A stretch of DNA of 64,000 nucleotides from Halomonas getboli (GTDB lineage Bacteria > Pseudomonadota > Gammaproteobacteria > Pseudomonadales > Halomonadaceae): NCBI RefSeq assembly GCF_023094245.1, contig NZ_JALMEW010000002.1, forward strand, positions 372,001-436,000, given 5' to 3'. Position numbers and translations under genes: made by a program. The notes beneath the pieces are model-generated. The model saw only the letters and a program-made list of their open reading frames with translations. It ran no database searches and had not been told where the DNA came from. This document shows positions 1-9,008 of this stretch, in pieces (position 1 is the stretch's first letter; each line of letters opens with the position of its first letter).

Positions 1-995
1 CGCCCTGGAACTTCCCGCTGGCGATGATCACCCGCAAATGCGCCCCGGCCCTGGCCGCCGGCTGCCCGGTGGTGATCAAGCCCGCCGAGGCCACCCCGCT
101 GACCGCCCTGGCGCTGGCCAGGCTGGCCGAGGACGCCGGCTTCCCCGCGGGCGTGATCAACGTGGTGACCGCCTCCCGTCCCGCCGAGATCGGCGAGGTG
201 CTGACCACCGACCCGCGGGTGCGCAAGGTCTCCTTCACCGGCTCTACCCCGGTCGGCAAGACGCTGCTGGCCCAGTGCGCCGGCACCGTCAAGAAGGCCT
301 CCATGGAGCTCGGCGGCAACGCGCCCTTCATCGTCTTCGATGATGCCGACCTGGATGCGGCCGTGGAAGGGGCCATCGCCTCCAAGTTCCGCAATGCCGG
401 CCAGACCTGCGTGTGCACCAACCGTTTCCTGGTGCAGGATGGAGTCTACGATGCCTTCATCGAGAAGCTGGCCGCGCGCATGGCCGAGCTCAAGGTCGGC
501 AACGGCCTCGAGGACGGCGTGCTGCAGGGCCCGCTGATCAACGCCGCGGCGGTGGACAAGGTACAGGCGCACATCGCCGACGCCCTCGAGCACGGCGGGC
601 GCCTGGTGTGCGGCGGCGAGCCCCATGCCCTGGGCGGCACCTTCTTCCAGCCGACCCTGGTCGCCGATGTCACCGCCGAGATGCGGGTGGCCACCGAGGA
701 GACCTTCGGTCCGCTGGCGCCGGTGTTCCGCTTCCACGACGACGAGGAAGCGATCGCCATGGCCAACGCCACCGAATTCGGCCTGGCCGCCTACTTCTAT
801 GCCCGCGACTACCGGCGCATCTGGCAGACCATGGAAGGCCTCGAGTACGGCATGGTGGCCGTCAACGAGGGCCTGCTCTCCACCGAGCTGGCGCCGTTCG
901 GCGGCGTCAAGGAATCCGGCCTGGGTCGCGAAGGCTCGCGTCACGGTCTGGACGAATACACTGAACTAAAATACGTCTGTGTCGGCGGGCTCTGA
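1..995 (+). CDS. gabD: Succinate-semialdehyde dehydrogenase, NAD(P)+ (5' truncated by window edge)
   Basis: Oxidises succinic semialdehyde to succinate, the second step of GABA degradation. The open frame enters at base 3 with [12 protein letters not shown], the conserved core motif of the aldehyde dehydrogenase superfamily, so about the first 150 residues lie outside the window. The general-base Glu is visible in MELGGNAP and the catalytic Cys in GQTCVCTNR. The C-terminal part ends with the typical [14 protein letters not shown] motif. It ends 32 bases before gabT, so the two are very likely one operon, and this pairing is what favours GabD over other aldehyde dehydrogenases. Related glutarate-semialdehyde dehydrogenases (DavD) look the same, so a role in lysine/5-aminovalerate breakdown cannot be excluded. 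Confidence 0.9.
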   Translation, partial: PWNFPLAMITRKCAPALAAGCPVVIKPAEATPLTALALARLAEDAGFPAGVINVVTASRPAEIGEVLTTDPRVRKVSFTGSTPVGKTLLAQCAGTVKKASMELGGNAPFIVFDDADLDAAVEGAIASKFRNAGQTCVCTNRFLVQDGVYDAFIEKLAARMAELKVGNGLEDGVLQGPLINAAAVDKVQAHIADALEHGGRLVCGGEPHALGGTFFQPTLVADVTAEMRVATEETFGPLAPVFRFHDDEEAIAMANATEFGLAAYFYARDYRRIWQTMEGLEYGMVAVNEGLLSTELAPFGGVKESGLGREGSRHGLDEYTELKYVCVGGL

Positions 996-1027
996 GCCCC
1001 TACCGCTCTCTCAACAGGAGTCGTCTC

Positions 1028-2326
1028 ATGAACAACGCACAACTCAACGAGCTCAAGCAGCGCTACGTCGCCAGCGGTGCCGCCAGCCCGGCCACCCAGT
1101 TTGCCGACCGGGCCGAGAACGCCCTGATCTGGGACGCCGACGGCAACCGCATCATCGACTTCGCCGGCGGCATCGGCGTGCTCAACATCGGCCATCGCCA
1201 CCCCAAGGTGGTCCAGGCGGTCAAGGACCAGCTCGATAAGGTCATGCATACCTGCCAGACCGTGATGCCCTACGAGGGCTACGTGAAGGTGGCCGAAAAG
1301 CTCAGCCAGGTGACCCCGGTGCGCGGCCACGGCAAGGTGATGCTGGCCAACTCCGGCGCCGAGGCGCTGGAGAACGCCGTCAAGGTGGCCCGCGCCGCCA
1401 CCGGCCGCGACAACGTGATCTGCTTCACCGGCGGCTATCACGGCCGCACCTTCATGACCATGGCCATGAACGGCAAGGTCGCGCCCTACGCCACCGACTT
1501 CGGCAGCATGCCGGGCAACGTCTTCCGCGCGCCCTATCCGGTGCCCTATCACGGCGTCAGCGAGGAAGAGGCCCTGCGCGGCCTGAAGCTGACGCTGAAG
1601 ACCGATGCCAACCCTAAGAATACCGCCGCCATCGTGCTCGAGCCGGTGCTGGGTGAAGGCGGGTTCTACGCCGCCTCGCCGAGCTTCCTCAAGGCGGTGC
1701 GCGAGCTGTGCGACGAGCACGGCATGCTGATGATCGTCGACGAGGTGCAGTCCGGCTTCGGTCGCACCGGCAAGCTGTTCGCCATCGAGCACAGCGGCGT
1801 CGAGCCGGACATCATCACCATGGCCAAGAGCATGGCCGACGGCATGCCGATCTCCGCCGTGGTCGGCACCGACAAGGTGATGGACGCCTCCGGCGGCAAC
1901 TCGCTGGGCGGTACCTACACCGGCAGCCCGGTGTCCTGCGCCGCGGTGCTGGCGGTGCTCGAGGTGTTCGAGGAGGAGAAGATCCTCGACAAGAGCCAGG
2001 CCCTGGGCGACAAGCTGGGCCAACGCTTCGACCAGTGGGCGAAGCGCTTCGATTGCGTGGCCAACGGCCGCCATCTCGGCGCCATGGCCGCCTTCGACGT
2101 GGTCTCCGACAAGGCCAACCACACCCCGGACGCGGACCTGGCCGGCGCGCTGTGCAAGAAGGCGCGCGAGAAGGGCCTGATCCTGCTGTCCTGCGGCCTG
2201 TGGGGCAACACCATCCGCTTCCTGATGCCGGTGACCATCGAGGACGAAGTGCTGGCAGAAGGCCTCGCGATCATCGAGGAGTGCCTGACGGAGCTGGTCG
2301 GCAGCCAGGCCGCCGCCACCGCCTGA
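1028..2326 (+). CDS. gabT: 4-aminobutyrate aminotransferase (GABA transaminase)
   Basis: PLP enzyme that transfers the amino group of GABA to 2-oxoglutarate, giving succinic semialdehyde for the dehydrogenase encoded just upstream. The 432 residues match the class III aminotransferase length. Visible family features are NSGAEALENAVKVAR (PLP phosphate region), the FTGGYHGRT motif, the DEVQSGFGRTGK motif and the PLP-binding Lys267 in MAKSMADGMP, close to Lys268 of E. coli GabT. The ATG follows a CAACAGGAGTCG ribosome-binding site. A strong hairpin terminator follows the stop, so gabD-gabT is the end of its operon. A DavT role (5-aminovalerate) is the main alternative. Confidence 0.92.
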   Translation: MNNAQLNELKQRYVASGAASPATQFADRAENALIWDADGNRIIDFAGGIGVLNIGHRHPKVVQAVKDQLDKVMHTCQTVMPYEGYVKVAEKLSQVTPVRGHGKVMLANSGAEALENAVKVARAATGRDNVICFTGGYHGRTFMTMAMNGKVAPYATDFGSMPGNVFRAPYPVPYHGVSEEEALRGLKLTLKTDANPKNTAAIVLEPVLGEGGFYAASPSFLKAVRELCDEHGMLMIVDEVQSGFGRTGKLFAIEHSGVEPDIITMAKSMADGMPISAVVGTDKVMDASGGNSLGGTYTGSPVSCAAVLAVLEVFEEEKILDKSQALGDKLGQRFDQWAKRFDCVANGRHLGAMAAFDVVSDKANHTPDADLAGALCKKAREKGLILLSCGLWGNTIRFLMPVTIEDEVLAEGLAIIEECLTELVGSQAAATA

Positions 2327-2340
2327 TCCTGCGCTAGCCC

Positions 2341-2382
2341 AAACGCACGCCGCCCGGCCAATCGGCCAGGCGGCGTGCGTTT
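2341..2382 (+). terminator. Rho-independent-type terminator after gabT
   Basis: A 12-base arm AAACGCACGCCG is perfectly complementary to CGGCGTGCGTTT at the other end, with an inner GGCC-rich part extending the stem. It begins 14 bases after the gabT stop and ends in TTTTA. The symmetric A/T flanks mean it may also terminate minus-strand transcripts arriving from the other side. Confidence 0.85.
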
Positions 2383-2432
2383 TACGTGAGGGGATAGGCG
2401 TCAGGCGCGAGGCGAAACCTCGCCGGGCACTC

Positions 2433-2675
2433 CTAGGCTTTTTTCACTTTCGCGATCACCCACAGCAGGACTACTGCCCCCACCACCGCGGTGACCAGCG
2501 AGCCGATGAAGCCGCCGGCCTGCAGGCCCAGCAGGCTGAACAGGAAGCCGCCGACCACCGCGCCGACGACCCCCACCCCGATATTGCCCAGCAGGCCGAA
2601 GCCGCCGCCGCGCATGATGTTGCCGGCGATCCAGCCCGCCAACCCGCCGATGATCAACCAGGCGATGATGCTCAT
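2433..2675 (-). CDS. GlsB/YeaQ/YmgE family stress-response membrane protein
   Basis: An 80-residue, almost entirely hydrophobic, glycine-rich protein of the transglycosylase-associated (YeaQ/YmgE) family, with three membrane segments. The N-terminal IIAWLIIGGLAGWIAG and the following GGGFGLLGNIGVGVVGA are characteristic. These proteins sit in the inner membrane and are usually induced by stationary phase or envelope/osmotic stress; the biochemical role is unknown. The start at MSIIAW is chosen because AAGGAGAG lies just upstream; an in-frame GTG six codons earlier would bury that ribosome-binding site. It is monocistronic, between the gabT terminator and an unrelated gene. Confidence 0.85.
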   Translation of the reverse strand: MSIIAWLIIGGLAGWIAGNIMRGGGFGLLGNIGVGVVGAVVGGFLFSLLGLQAGGFIGSLVTAVVGAVVLLWVIAKVKKA

Positions 2676-2758
2676 GGGACTCTCCTTTTCCACTTCCTAG
2701 GGATGTGCCTGCCAGACTGCCGGCATGCGGTGTCAAAAAGCAAGGTCGTAACGCAAGC

Positions 2759-3307
2759 TCAGAACGATGATCCGGGCCGGGCCAGGAAGGCCCGCTCTTC
2801 CTCGGTCGAGGCTCGCCCGAGGGCGGCGTTGCGATGCGGATAGCGGCCGAAGCGCTCGAGGATGTCGCGATGCCGGCGCTCGGCGCGCAGGCTGTCCTCC
2901 AGGCCCAGCTGCGCGAACAGCCCCTGCGCCTCGTCGTGAACGGCCAGCGACTCGCTGTGCATGTAGGGCATATAGAGGAAGGCTCGCTCGCGAGCCGGAA
3001 GCGCTGCGTCGTCGCCGACGGCCACCGCCTCCCGGGCGAGCGCCAACGCACGTGCGTCGGCGGCGAAGGCCCCGGCGGTGTCTCGGTGGATATGGCGGGA
3101 GAACTGATCGAGCACGATGATCTCGGCCAGTCTTCCCCGCGCCGACTGCCGCCAGCCGTCGAGCTCGCCGCGGCGTGCGGCCGCGTGGGTATCGCCGAAG
3201 CGCCGCCGCACCTCGTCGTCGAGGGCACTGTCCTGGCGGAACCACTGCGCCGGTGCCAGCTCGTCGAACCAGAACGCGAGGACTTCCCGGGACTCCTGGC
3301 CTGACAT
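2759..3307 (-). CDS. DUF924 family protein
   Basis: A 182-residue, probably cytoplasmic, mainly helical protein. It shows the hallmarks of the DUF924 (PF06041) family: VLAFWFDELAPAQWF near the N-terminus, EIIVLDQFSRHIHRDTA in the middle, and FLYMPYMHSES followed by HRDILERFGRYPHRN. The family has a TPR-like fold and no established function. The start at MSGQES is preceded by AGAGGAGG; upstream in-frame starts have no ribosome-binding site. It stands alone on the minus strand, so context gives no functional hint. Confidence 0.8.
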   Translation of the reverse strand: MSGQESREVLAFWFDELAPAQWFRQDSALDDEVRRRFGDTHAAARRGELDGWRQSARGRLAEIIVLDQFSRHIHRDTAGAFAADARALALAREAVAVGDDAALPARERAFLYMPYMHSESLAVHDEAQGLFAQLGLEDSLRAERRHRDILERFGRYPHRNAALGRASTEEERAFLARPGSSF

Positions 3308-3671
3308 GGCGTCGCTGCCTCCTCTGGTAGCGGGGCCAACCCCCGGCCACGGCGGATGATCTCCCAGCATAGCAGCCCGCTCTCGCTACCCGACCGATGC
3401 CCGACAACGCCTGCGGCCGCCTATCGGCCGATCTCGCTGCTCGGCGCTTCCTGCGACGCGTCTGGCGCCGCTGTGCGGCGGGGCATGGCCGACATCGGTG
3501 GGTGTGGTGACGCTATCCTGAAAAAAGACTACCGAAGGTTAGACGAAAGGCGTATGGCACAGGCAAGGCAGTTCCCTAGACTCCCGACCACTCTCGTAAA
3601 GTTAGCAAGAAAAAACGGTCCCCACGCGGCGACAACGCCAATGTGCGCCAGACATTAAGGATGTTTCCGAT
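3308..3671. other. Intergenic region, no gene recognised
   Basis: These 364 bases lie between the divergent DUF924 gene and the sodium symporter. Short open frames are present but have no ribosome-binding site or recognisable product. The right half is locally AT-richer (AAAAAAGACTACC, GCAAGAAAAAACGG) and presumably holds the symporter promoter, but I see no convincing -35/-10 pair. Confidence 0.5.
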
Positions 3672-5264
3672 ATGCACGCCCTGACCCTCGCCTCCTTCCT
3701 GTTCTTTACAGGACTGGTGGCCTTCCTGACCTGGCGGATCACCCGCCGCGACGACCACTCAAGCACCAACGGCCTGTTCCTGGCCGGGCGCAGCCTGACC
3801 TTCCCGTTGATCGCCGGCTCGCTGCTGATGACCAACCTCTCCACCGAGCAGATGGTCGGGCTCAACGGCGCCGCCTTCGCCGATGGCCTGAGCGTGATGG
3901 CCTGGGAAGTGGTGGCGGTCATCGCCCTGGTGCTGCTGGCGCTGTTCTTCCTGCCACGCTTCCTGCGCAGCGGCATCGCCACCGTCCCCCAGCTGCTGGA
4001 GATCCGCTTCGACAAGGGCACCCAGCGCATCGCCAACGTGATCTTCCTGCTGGCCTATGCGGTGATCCTGCTGCCGATCATCCTCTACTCCGGCGCCATG
4101 GGCCTGCAGGGCATGCTCGACCTGCACGGCCTGACCGGCATCCAGTCCGACACCACCCTGCTGTGGCTGACGGTGTGGATGGTGGGCCTGATCGGCGCCG
4201 TCTACGCGCTGTTCGGCGGCCTGCGCACGGTCGCCGTCTCCGACACCCTCAACGGCATCGGCCTGCTGATCGGCGGCTTCGTGATCGTCTACTTCGGCCT
4301 GCAGGCCGTCAGCGACGGCAGCGGCGTGATGGCCGGCTGGGACATGCTCAAGGAAGCCCATCCCGAGCGTCTGAACTCCATGGGCCGTGAAGACCAGCAG
4401 GTGCCCTTCGCCACCCTGTTCACCGGCGTGTTCCTGATCAACGTCTTCTACTGGACCACCAACCAGCAGATCATCCAGCGTACCTTCGCCGCCAAGAACC
4501 TGGCCGAGGGTCAGAAGGGCGTGCTGCTGACCGGCCTGTTCAAGCTGCTCGGCCCGCTCTACCTGGTGCTGCCCGGCATCATCGCCTATCACCTTTACGC
4601 CGATCAGGGCGTCCAGGCCGACGAGGCCTACGGCCACCTGGTGTTCAACGTGCTGCCGCCCTACCTCAGCGGTTTCTTCGCCGCGGTGATGGTCGGCGCC
4701 ATCCTGTCGTCGTTCAACTCGGCGCTGAACTCCACCACCACCCTGTTCAGCCTCGGCTTCTACAAGGGCGTGCTGAACAAGGACGCCAGCGAGGAACAGG
4801 TGGTCCGTGCCAGCAAGACCTTCGGCTGGATCATGGCGCTGATCGCCATGACAATCGCCCCGCTGCTGGCCGGCCAGGAGAGCCTGTTCGGCTATCTGCA
4901 GAAGATGAACGCCATCTACTTTATCCCGCTGCTGGCGGTGGTGCTGGTCGGCCTGCTGACCAAGCGCGTGCCGCCCATGGCGGCCAAGATCGCCCTGGTC
5001 GGCGGCTGCCTGCTGATCTTCGCCGGCTACTTCATCCCGCCGTTCAACCAGCTGCCGCAGATCATGAACGAGTTCCACTTCGTCGCCTCGGTCTTCGTGC
5101 TGCTGGTGGTGGCGATGCTGGTGATCGGAAAGCTGCGTCCGCGCGCCGAGGCCTGGGTCCACGAGGACAGCGGCGCCGTCGACCTGACGCCGTGGAAGGG
5201 CGCCGTGCCTGCCGGCATCGTGCTGGTGATCCTGGTGATCGCCATCTACGCCGCCTTCGCCTGA
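3672..5264 (+). CDS. Sodium:solute symporter (SSS/SLC5 family, YidK/SglT-like)
   Basis: A 530-residue polytopic inner-membrane protein with about 13-14 hydrophobic segments. [18 protein letters not shown] near residue 35 and [14 protein letters not shown] are the N-terminal signature of the SSS family, which couples Na+ entry to uptake of sugars, organic acids or other small solutes. [20 protein letters not shown] and [19 protein letters not shown] are further conserved stretches; the latter lies in the sodium-site helix. The resemblance is to the sugar-type branch (YidK/vSGLT), but the substrate cannot be read from the sequence. It has its own terminator, so it is probably a single-gene unit; sodium coupling suits a halophile. 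Confidence 0.85.
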   Translation: MHALTLASFLFFTGLVAFLTWRITRRDDHSSTNGLFLAGRSLTFPLIAGSLLMTNLSTEQMVGLNGAAFADGLSVMAWEVVAVIALVLLALFFLPRFLRSGIATVPQLLEIRFDKGTQRIANVIFLLAYAVILLPIILYSGAMGLQGMLDLHGLTGIQSDTTLLWLTVWMVGLIGAVYALFGGLRTVAVSDTLNGIGLLIGGFVIVYFGLQAVSDGSGVMAGWDMLKEAHPERLNSMGREDQQVPFATLFTGVFLINVFYWTTNQQIIQRTFAAKNLAEGQKGVLLTGLFKLLGPLYLVLPGIIAYHLYADQGVQADEAYGHLVFNVLPPYLSGFFAAVMVGAILSSFNSALNSTTTLFSLGFYKGVLNKDASEEQVVRASKTFGWIMALIAMTIAPLLAGQESLFGYLQKMNAIYFIPLLAVVLVGLLTKRVPPMAAKIALVGGCLLIFAGYFIPPFNQLPQIMNEFHFVASVFVLLVVAMLVIGKLRPRAEAWVHEDSGAVDLTPWKGAVPAGIVLVILVIAIYAAFA

Positions 5265-5290
5265 CGCCACGCCGGCTTCTCCGCGCCATG

Positions 5291-5324
5291 ACGACGCCCC
5301 GCCCCGTGCGGGGCGTCGTCGTTT
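5291..5324 (+). terminator. Terminator after the sodium symporter
   Basis: A perfect 12-bp stem, ACGACGCCCCGC paired with GCGGGGCGTCGT, follows the symporter stop by 26 bases. It is followed by CGTTTCG, so the T-tract is short. Confidence 0.75.
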
Positions 5325-5421
5325 CGGGCCGCGCCATGTCCTGATCAGTGGGAAATGGGTCGTTGTAGACATCGACGCCAGCCGCCAGACTTCAGACATC
5401 GTCTCGTCAAGGAACCCGCCG

Positions 5422-6440
5422 ATGTCCGATGCTTTCCCGCCGCGCCGCGTCGTATTACTGGCCTATCCCGACTGCCAGGCGCTGGACGTCAGCGGCCCCT
5501 GGCAGGTCTTCGCCAGCGCCAACGACTGCGCCGGCCGGCCGCTCTACGAGCTGTCACTGGTCGCCCGCGCCCCGGGCCCGCTTCACACCAACGGCGGCCT
5601 GGCGATAGTGGCCGACCTCGACTGGGCGGGCCTGACGGCACGTGGCGCGCCGGATACCCTGCTGGTGGCCGGCGGCAGCGGCGTGTTCGCCGAGTGCCGC
5701 GCCGGACACCACCTGGACGGACTGCGCGAGATGGCACCGCGCGTCCGGCGACTGGGCGCCATCTGCACCGGCGCCTTCCTGCTGGCCCGAGCCGGCCTGC
5801 TCGACGGCCGCCGCGCCACCACCCACTGGCGCCACGCCAGGCCCTGGCGCAGGCCTACCCGACGGTAAGCGTCGAGCCGGATGCGCTCTACGTCGCCGAC
5901 CGCGGCCGCTACACCAGCGCCGGAGTGACCGCCGGTATCGATCTGGCCCTGTCGCTGGTCGAGGCCGATCACGGCGCCGAACTGGCCGGCCGGGTGGCCC
6001 GCGAGCTGGTGATGTTCCTGCACCGCCCGGGCGGCCAGTCCCAGTTCAGCGAGGCGCTCGCGCAACAGCGTCGCACCAGCGGCCCGCTGCGCGAGCTGCT
6101 GGACGGCCTGCACGCCGATCCGGCCGGCGATCACCGCCTGGAGCGCATGGCCGAGCGGATGGCGGTCACCCCGCGCCATCTGTCGCGACTGTTCCGGCGC
6201 CATCTCGATACCTCGCCCGGCGCCTACCTGACGCAGCTACGCCTGGAGGGTGACCGCCGAGAGCTGATCGATGGCCATCCCGCCCCGCCGCTCGAGCGTC
6301 TCGCCGCCCGCTGGCGGCTGGGCGGCGCCGAGCAGCTGCGCCGCCTCTTTCATCGCCGCTACGGCGTCCCGCCGTCGGTCTATCATGAGCGCTTCGGCGC
6401 CCGCCCCGTCCCGCTCGAGGAGCCAGCCCCATGCCCCTGA
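5422..6440 (+). pseudogene. GlxA/FtrA-type AraC-family regulator, frameshifted
   Basis: The first reading frame encodes a DJ-1/PfpI-like N-terminal domain: start MSDAFPPRRVVLLAYPDCQALD, then the elbow GAICTGAFLLARAGLLDGRRATTHW. Homologous coding then continues in another frame with ALAQAYPTVSVEPDALYV and a C-terminal AraC DNA-binding domain (RMAERMAVTPRHLSRLFRRH). The two halves join if one base is missing near 5836-5843, within the otherwise conserved THWRHxxxLAxxYP junction; the restored protein would be about 339 residues. A ribosome-binding site (AAGGAAC) precedes the ATG. Such regulators often control amine or amide metabolism. As it stands the gene makes a truncated protein without a DNA-binding domain, unless this is a sequencing error. 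The downstream MFS gene overlaps its end by 10 bases. Confidence 0.8.
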
Positions 6441-7609
6441 CCGTCACCCTGCTTTCGCTGTGCCAGGCCCTGCTGGTCAGCGGCAACATCCTGCTGATCG
6501 CCGTATCGCCGCTGATCGGCGCCCAGCTGGCCCCGGCGCCGGCCTGGTCCACCGCCCCGGTGGCGACCCAGTGGCTGGGGCTGATGTGCGCCACCATTCC
6601 CGCCTCGCTGATCATGGCGCGGCTGGGTCGCCGCCGCGGCTTCGTGCTCGGCCACCTGCTGGGGCTCGCCGGCACAGCCCTCGCCGTGGCCGCCCTCCAG
6701 GCCCAGACGTTCGGCCTGTTCCTGCTCGCCACCTGGCTGATCGGGATCGGCATCGGCTTCGGCCAGCTGTATCGCTTCGCCGCGGTGGAGGCGGCCCCCG
6801 AGGGCGGACGCGACCGGGCCATCGGCCTGGTGATGGGCGGCGGCGTGCTGGCGGCCTTCTTCGGCCCCTGGCTGGCCCGCCACAGCCACGCCCTGGCCGA
6901 GGTGCCCTACCTGGGCAGCTTCCTCGGCCTTGGCGCGCTCTATCTGCTGGCCCTGGCGCTGCTGGCCGGCGTGCGCCTGCCCGAGCCCGGCCGGGAAGCC
7001 GCCGAGGGCGAGCCGCGCCGGCTGAGCGAGATCGTCCGCCAGCCGGTGTTTCTGCTGGCAGTGGTCAGCGCCATGGTCGGTTACGGGGTGATGAACCTGG
7101 CCATGACCGCCACCCCGCTGGCGATGGCCGAGGTCGGCCACGGCTTCGATCACGTGGCCACCACCATTCAATGGCACGTGGTGGCGATGTTCCTGCCTTC
7201 CTTCTTCACCGGGCGACTGACCGCCCGCTTCGGCGCCCCGCGGATGATCGGCGCCGGCTGCCTGCTGCTCGCGGCCAGCGCCCTGATCGCCCAGCTCGAC
7301 GCCGGGCTCGCCGGCTTCCATGCCGGGCTGGTGCTGCTCGGTCTGGGCTGGAACTTCGCCTTCCTGCCCGCCACCGGGCTGCTCACCGAGGCCCACTCCC
7401 CCGCCGAGAAGGCCCGTACCCAGGCCGCCAACGAGTTCCTGGTGTTCTCCACCGTGGCGATCACCGCGCTGCTGGCCGGCCCGGCGGTGACGCTGCTGGG
7501 CTGGGCGAGCCTCAACCTGCTGCTGGTCCCGCTGTGCCTGCTGCCGCTGGCGCTGCTCGGCGCCCGTCGCCTTGCCTTCCGGCGTCGCCGCCCGCAGATT
7601 AGGGGCTGA
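6431..7609 (+). CDS. MFS transporter
   Basis: A 392-residue major facilitator superfamily permease with 12 predicted membrane segments. The loop 2-3 signature is degenerate, with MARLGRRRGFVLGHLLGLAG at about residues 62-81. A soluble central loop (PEPGREAAEGEPRR) separates the two six-helix halves. It overlaps the preceding regulator gene by 10 bases and has GAGGAG upstream of its ATG, so the two were an operon and the regulator probably controlled this transporter. The family and lone-regulator context favour drug or metabolite export, but the substrate is not evident. The end lies close to the start of ycjX. Confidence 0.8.
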   Translation: MPLTVTLLSLCQALLVSGNILLIAVSPLIGAQLAPAPAWSTAPVATQWLGLMCATIPASLIMARLGRRRGFVLGHLLGLAGTALAVAALQAQTFGLFLLATWLIGIGIGFGQLYRFAAVEAAPEGGRDRAIGLVMGGGVLAAFFGPWLARHSHALAEVPYLGSFLGLGALYLLALALLAGVRLPEPGREAAEGEPRRLSEIVRQPVFLLAVVSAMVGYGVMNLAMTATPLAMAEVGHGFDHVATTIQWHVVAMFLPSFFTGRLTARFGAPRMIGAGCLLLAASALIAQLDAGLAGFHAGLVLLGLGWNFAFLPATGLLTEAHSPAEKARTQAANEFLVFSTVAITALLAGPAVTLLGWASLNLLLVPLCLLPLALLGARRLAFRRRRPQIRG

Positions 7610-7631
7610 CACGGATGCCGAGCGACGCCCC

Positions 7632-9008
7632 ATGCCCCGAAACCTGACACGCGACCTGCTCGAACGCGGCCGCGACCGCCAGCTGCGCCTGGCGGTCACC
7701 GGCCTGTCGCGGGCGGGCAAGACCGCCTTCCTGACCTCGCTGATCGACCAGCTGCGCCACGCCGGGCTCGAGGCCCGACTGGACCTGCTGCCGGCCGCTC
7801 GGGAAGGCCGCCTGCTGGGCGCCCGACGGGTCGAGCAGCAGGACCTCGGCGTGCCGCGCTTTCCCTTCGACCGCGCCCTCGCCGCCCTCGACGCCGACCC
7901 GCCGCAGTGGCCGGCGCCGACCCGCGGCATCAGCGAGCTGCGCCTGTCGATCCGCTACCGCCCCAGCCGCCCGGGCTGGATCGGCGGCGACACCCGCCGG
8001 CTGACGCTGGACCTGTTCGACTATCCCGGCGAATGGCTGCTCGACCTGCCGCTGCTGGAGCACGACTTCGCCAGCTGGTGCCGGGCCCAGCGCTTCGACG
8101 GCGAGCGCGCCGCGCTGTTCGCCGACTGGCAGCGCGAGGTGGCGAAGCTCGACCCGGCTCAGGAGGTCGACGAGGCACGCCTGGCCGAGATCGCCGAGCG
8201 CTACGCCGAGGGCCTGCGGGCCGCCCGCGAGGCCGGCTTCTCGGACCTTCAGCCGGGCCGCTTCCTGCTGCCCGGCGAGCTCGAGGGCGCCCCGGTGCTG
8301 CAGTTCTTTCCCCTGCCGGGGCTCGACGGGGCCGATCCGTCCGTGCTGGCGCAGCTGCCGCCGGAGAGCCTCTACGCCACCCTGGCGCGACGCTTTCGCC
8401 ACTACCAGCAGCACATCGTCAAGCCGTTCTACCGTGATCACTTCCGGCGCTTCGACCGCCAGATCGTGCTGGTCGACGTGCTGGGCGCACTGAACGCCGG
8501 GCCCGAGCGCTTCGAGGATCTGTCCCGGGCGCTGACGCGGCTGATGCAGAGCTTCGACTACGGCCGGCGCAGCTTGCTCTCGCGGCTGTTCGCCCCGCGC
8601 ATCGACCGCCTGGCCATCGCCGCCACCAAGGCCGACCACGTCACTCCCGAGCAGCATCCGCGCCTCACCGGGCTGCTCCAGGCGCTGCTGGCCGAGCCGC
8701 TCAAGGACCTGCGCTTCGCCGACGTGCCGGTGCGCGCCCTGAGCCTGGCCGCGATCCGCGCCACCGAGGCCCGCGAGGTCGACCACCGCGGCCAACGCCA
8801 GCCGGTCCTGCGCGGCACCACCCTCGAGGGCGAGGAGACGCTGCTGTTCCCCGGCGAGGTGCCGGCCGCCCTGCCCGACGCCGGCTTCTGGCGCCGCCAG
8901 GGCTTCACCTTCACCGCCTTTCGCCCCCAGCCCCGCGACGGCGGCGCCCTGCCGCACATTCGCCTGGACGCCGCCCTGGAGTGGCTGATCGGAGACAAGC
9001 TGACATGA
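7632..9008 (+). CDS. ycjX: YcjX-like P-loop GTPase family protein (DUF463)
   Basis: A 458-residue cytoplasmic nucleotide-binding protein. A Walker A motif, GLSRAGKT at residues 24-31, sits near the N-terminus as in E. coli YcjX. LFDYPGEWLLDLPLL, FYRDHFRRFDRQIVLVDVLGALN and AIAATKADHV are further family-typical stretches; the last resembles a G4 motif. In E. coli ycjX-ycjF belongs to the phage-shock/stress regulon, although the precise role is unknown. The start at MPRNL is chosen over one 20 codons upstream because the latter lies inside the MFS gene. The stop overlaps the start of the ycjF homologue by four bases (ATGA), showing translational coupling. Confidence 0.85.
   Translation: MPRNLTRDLLERGRDRQLRLAVTGLSRAGKTAFLTSLIDQLRHAGLEARLDLLPAAREGRLLGARRVEQQDLGVPRFPFDRALAALDADPPQWPAPTRGISELRLSIRYRPSRPGWIGGDTRRLTLDLFDYPGEWLLDLPLLEHDFASWCRAQRFDGERAALFADWQREVAKLDPAQEVDEARLAEIAERYAEGLRAAREAGFSDLQPGRFLLPGELEGAPVLQFFPLPGLDGADPSVLAQLPPESLYATLARRFRHYQQHIVKPFYRDHFRRFDRQIVLVDVLGALNAGPERFEDLSRALTRLMQSFDYGRRSLLSRLFAPRIDRLAIAATKADHVTPEQHPRLTGLLQALLAEPLKDLRFADVPVRALSLAAIRATEAREVDHRGQRQPVLRGTTLEGEETLLFPGEVPAALPDAGFWRRQGFTFTAFRPQPRDGGALPHIRLDAALEWLIGDKLT

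Noticed and set aside
3356..3658. A 100-codon frame between the DUF924 gene and the sodium symporter
   Set aside because: No ribosome-binding site, no recognisable motif, and it overlaps what should be the symporter promoter region.
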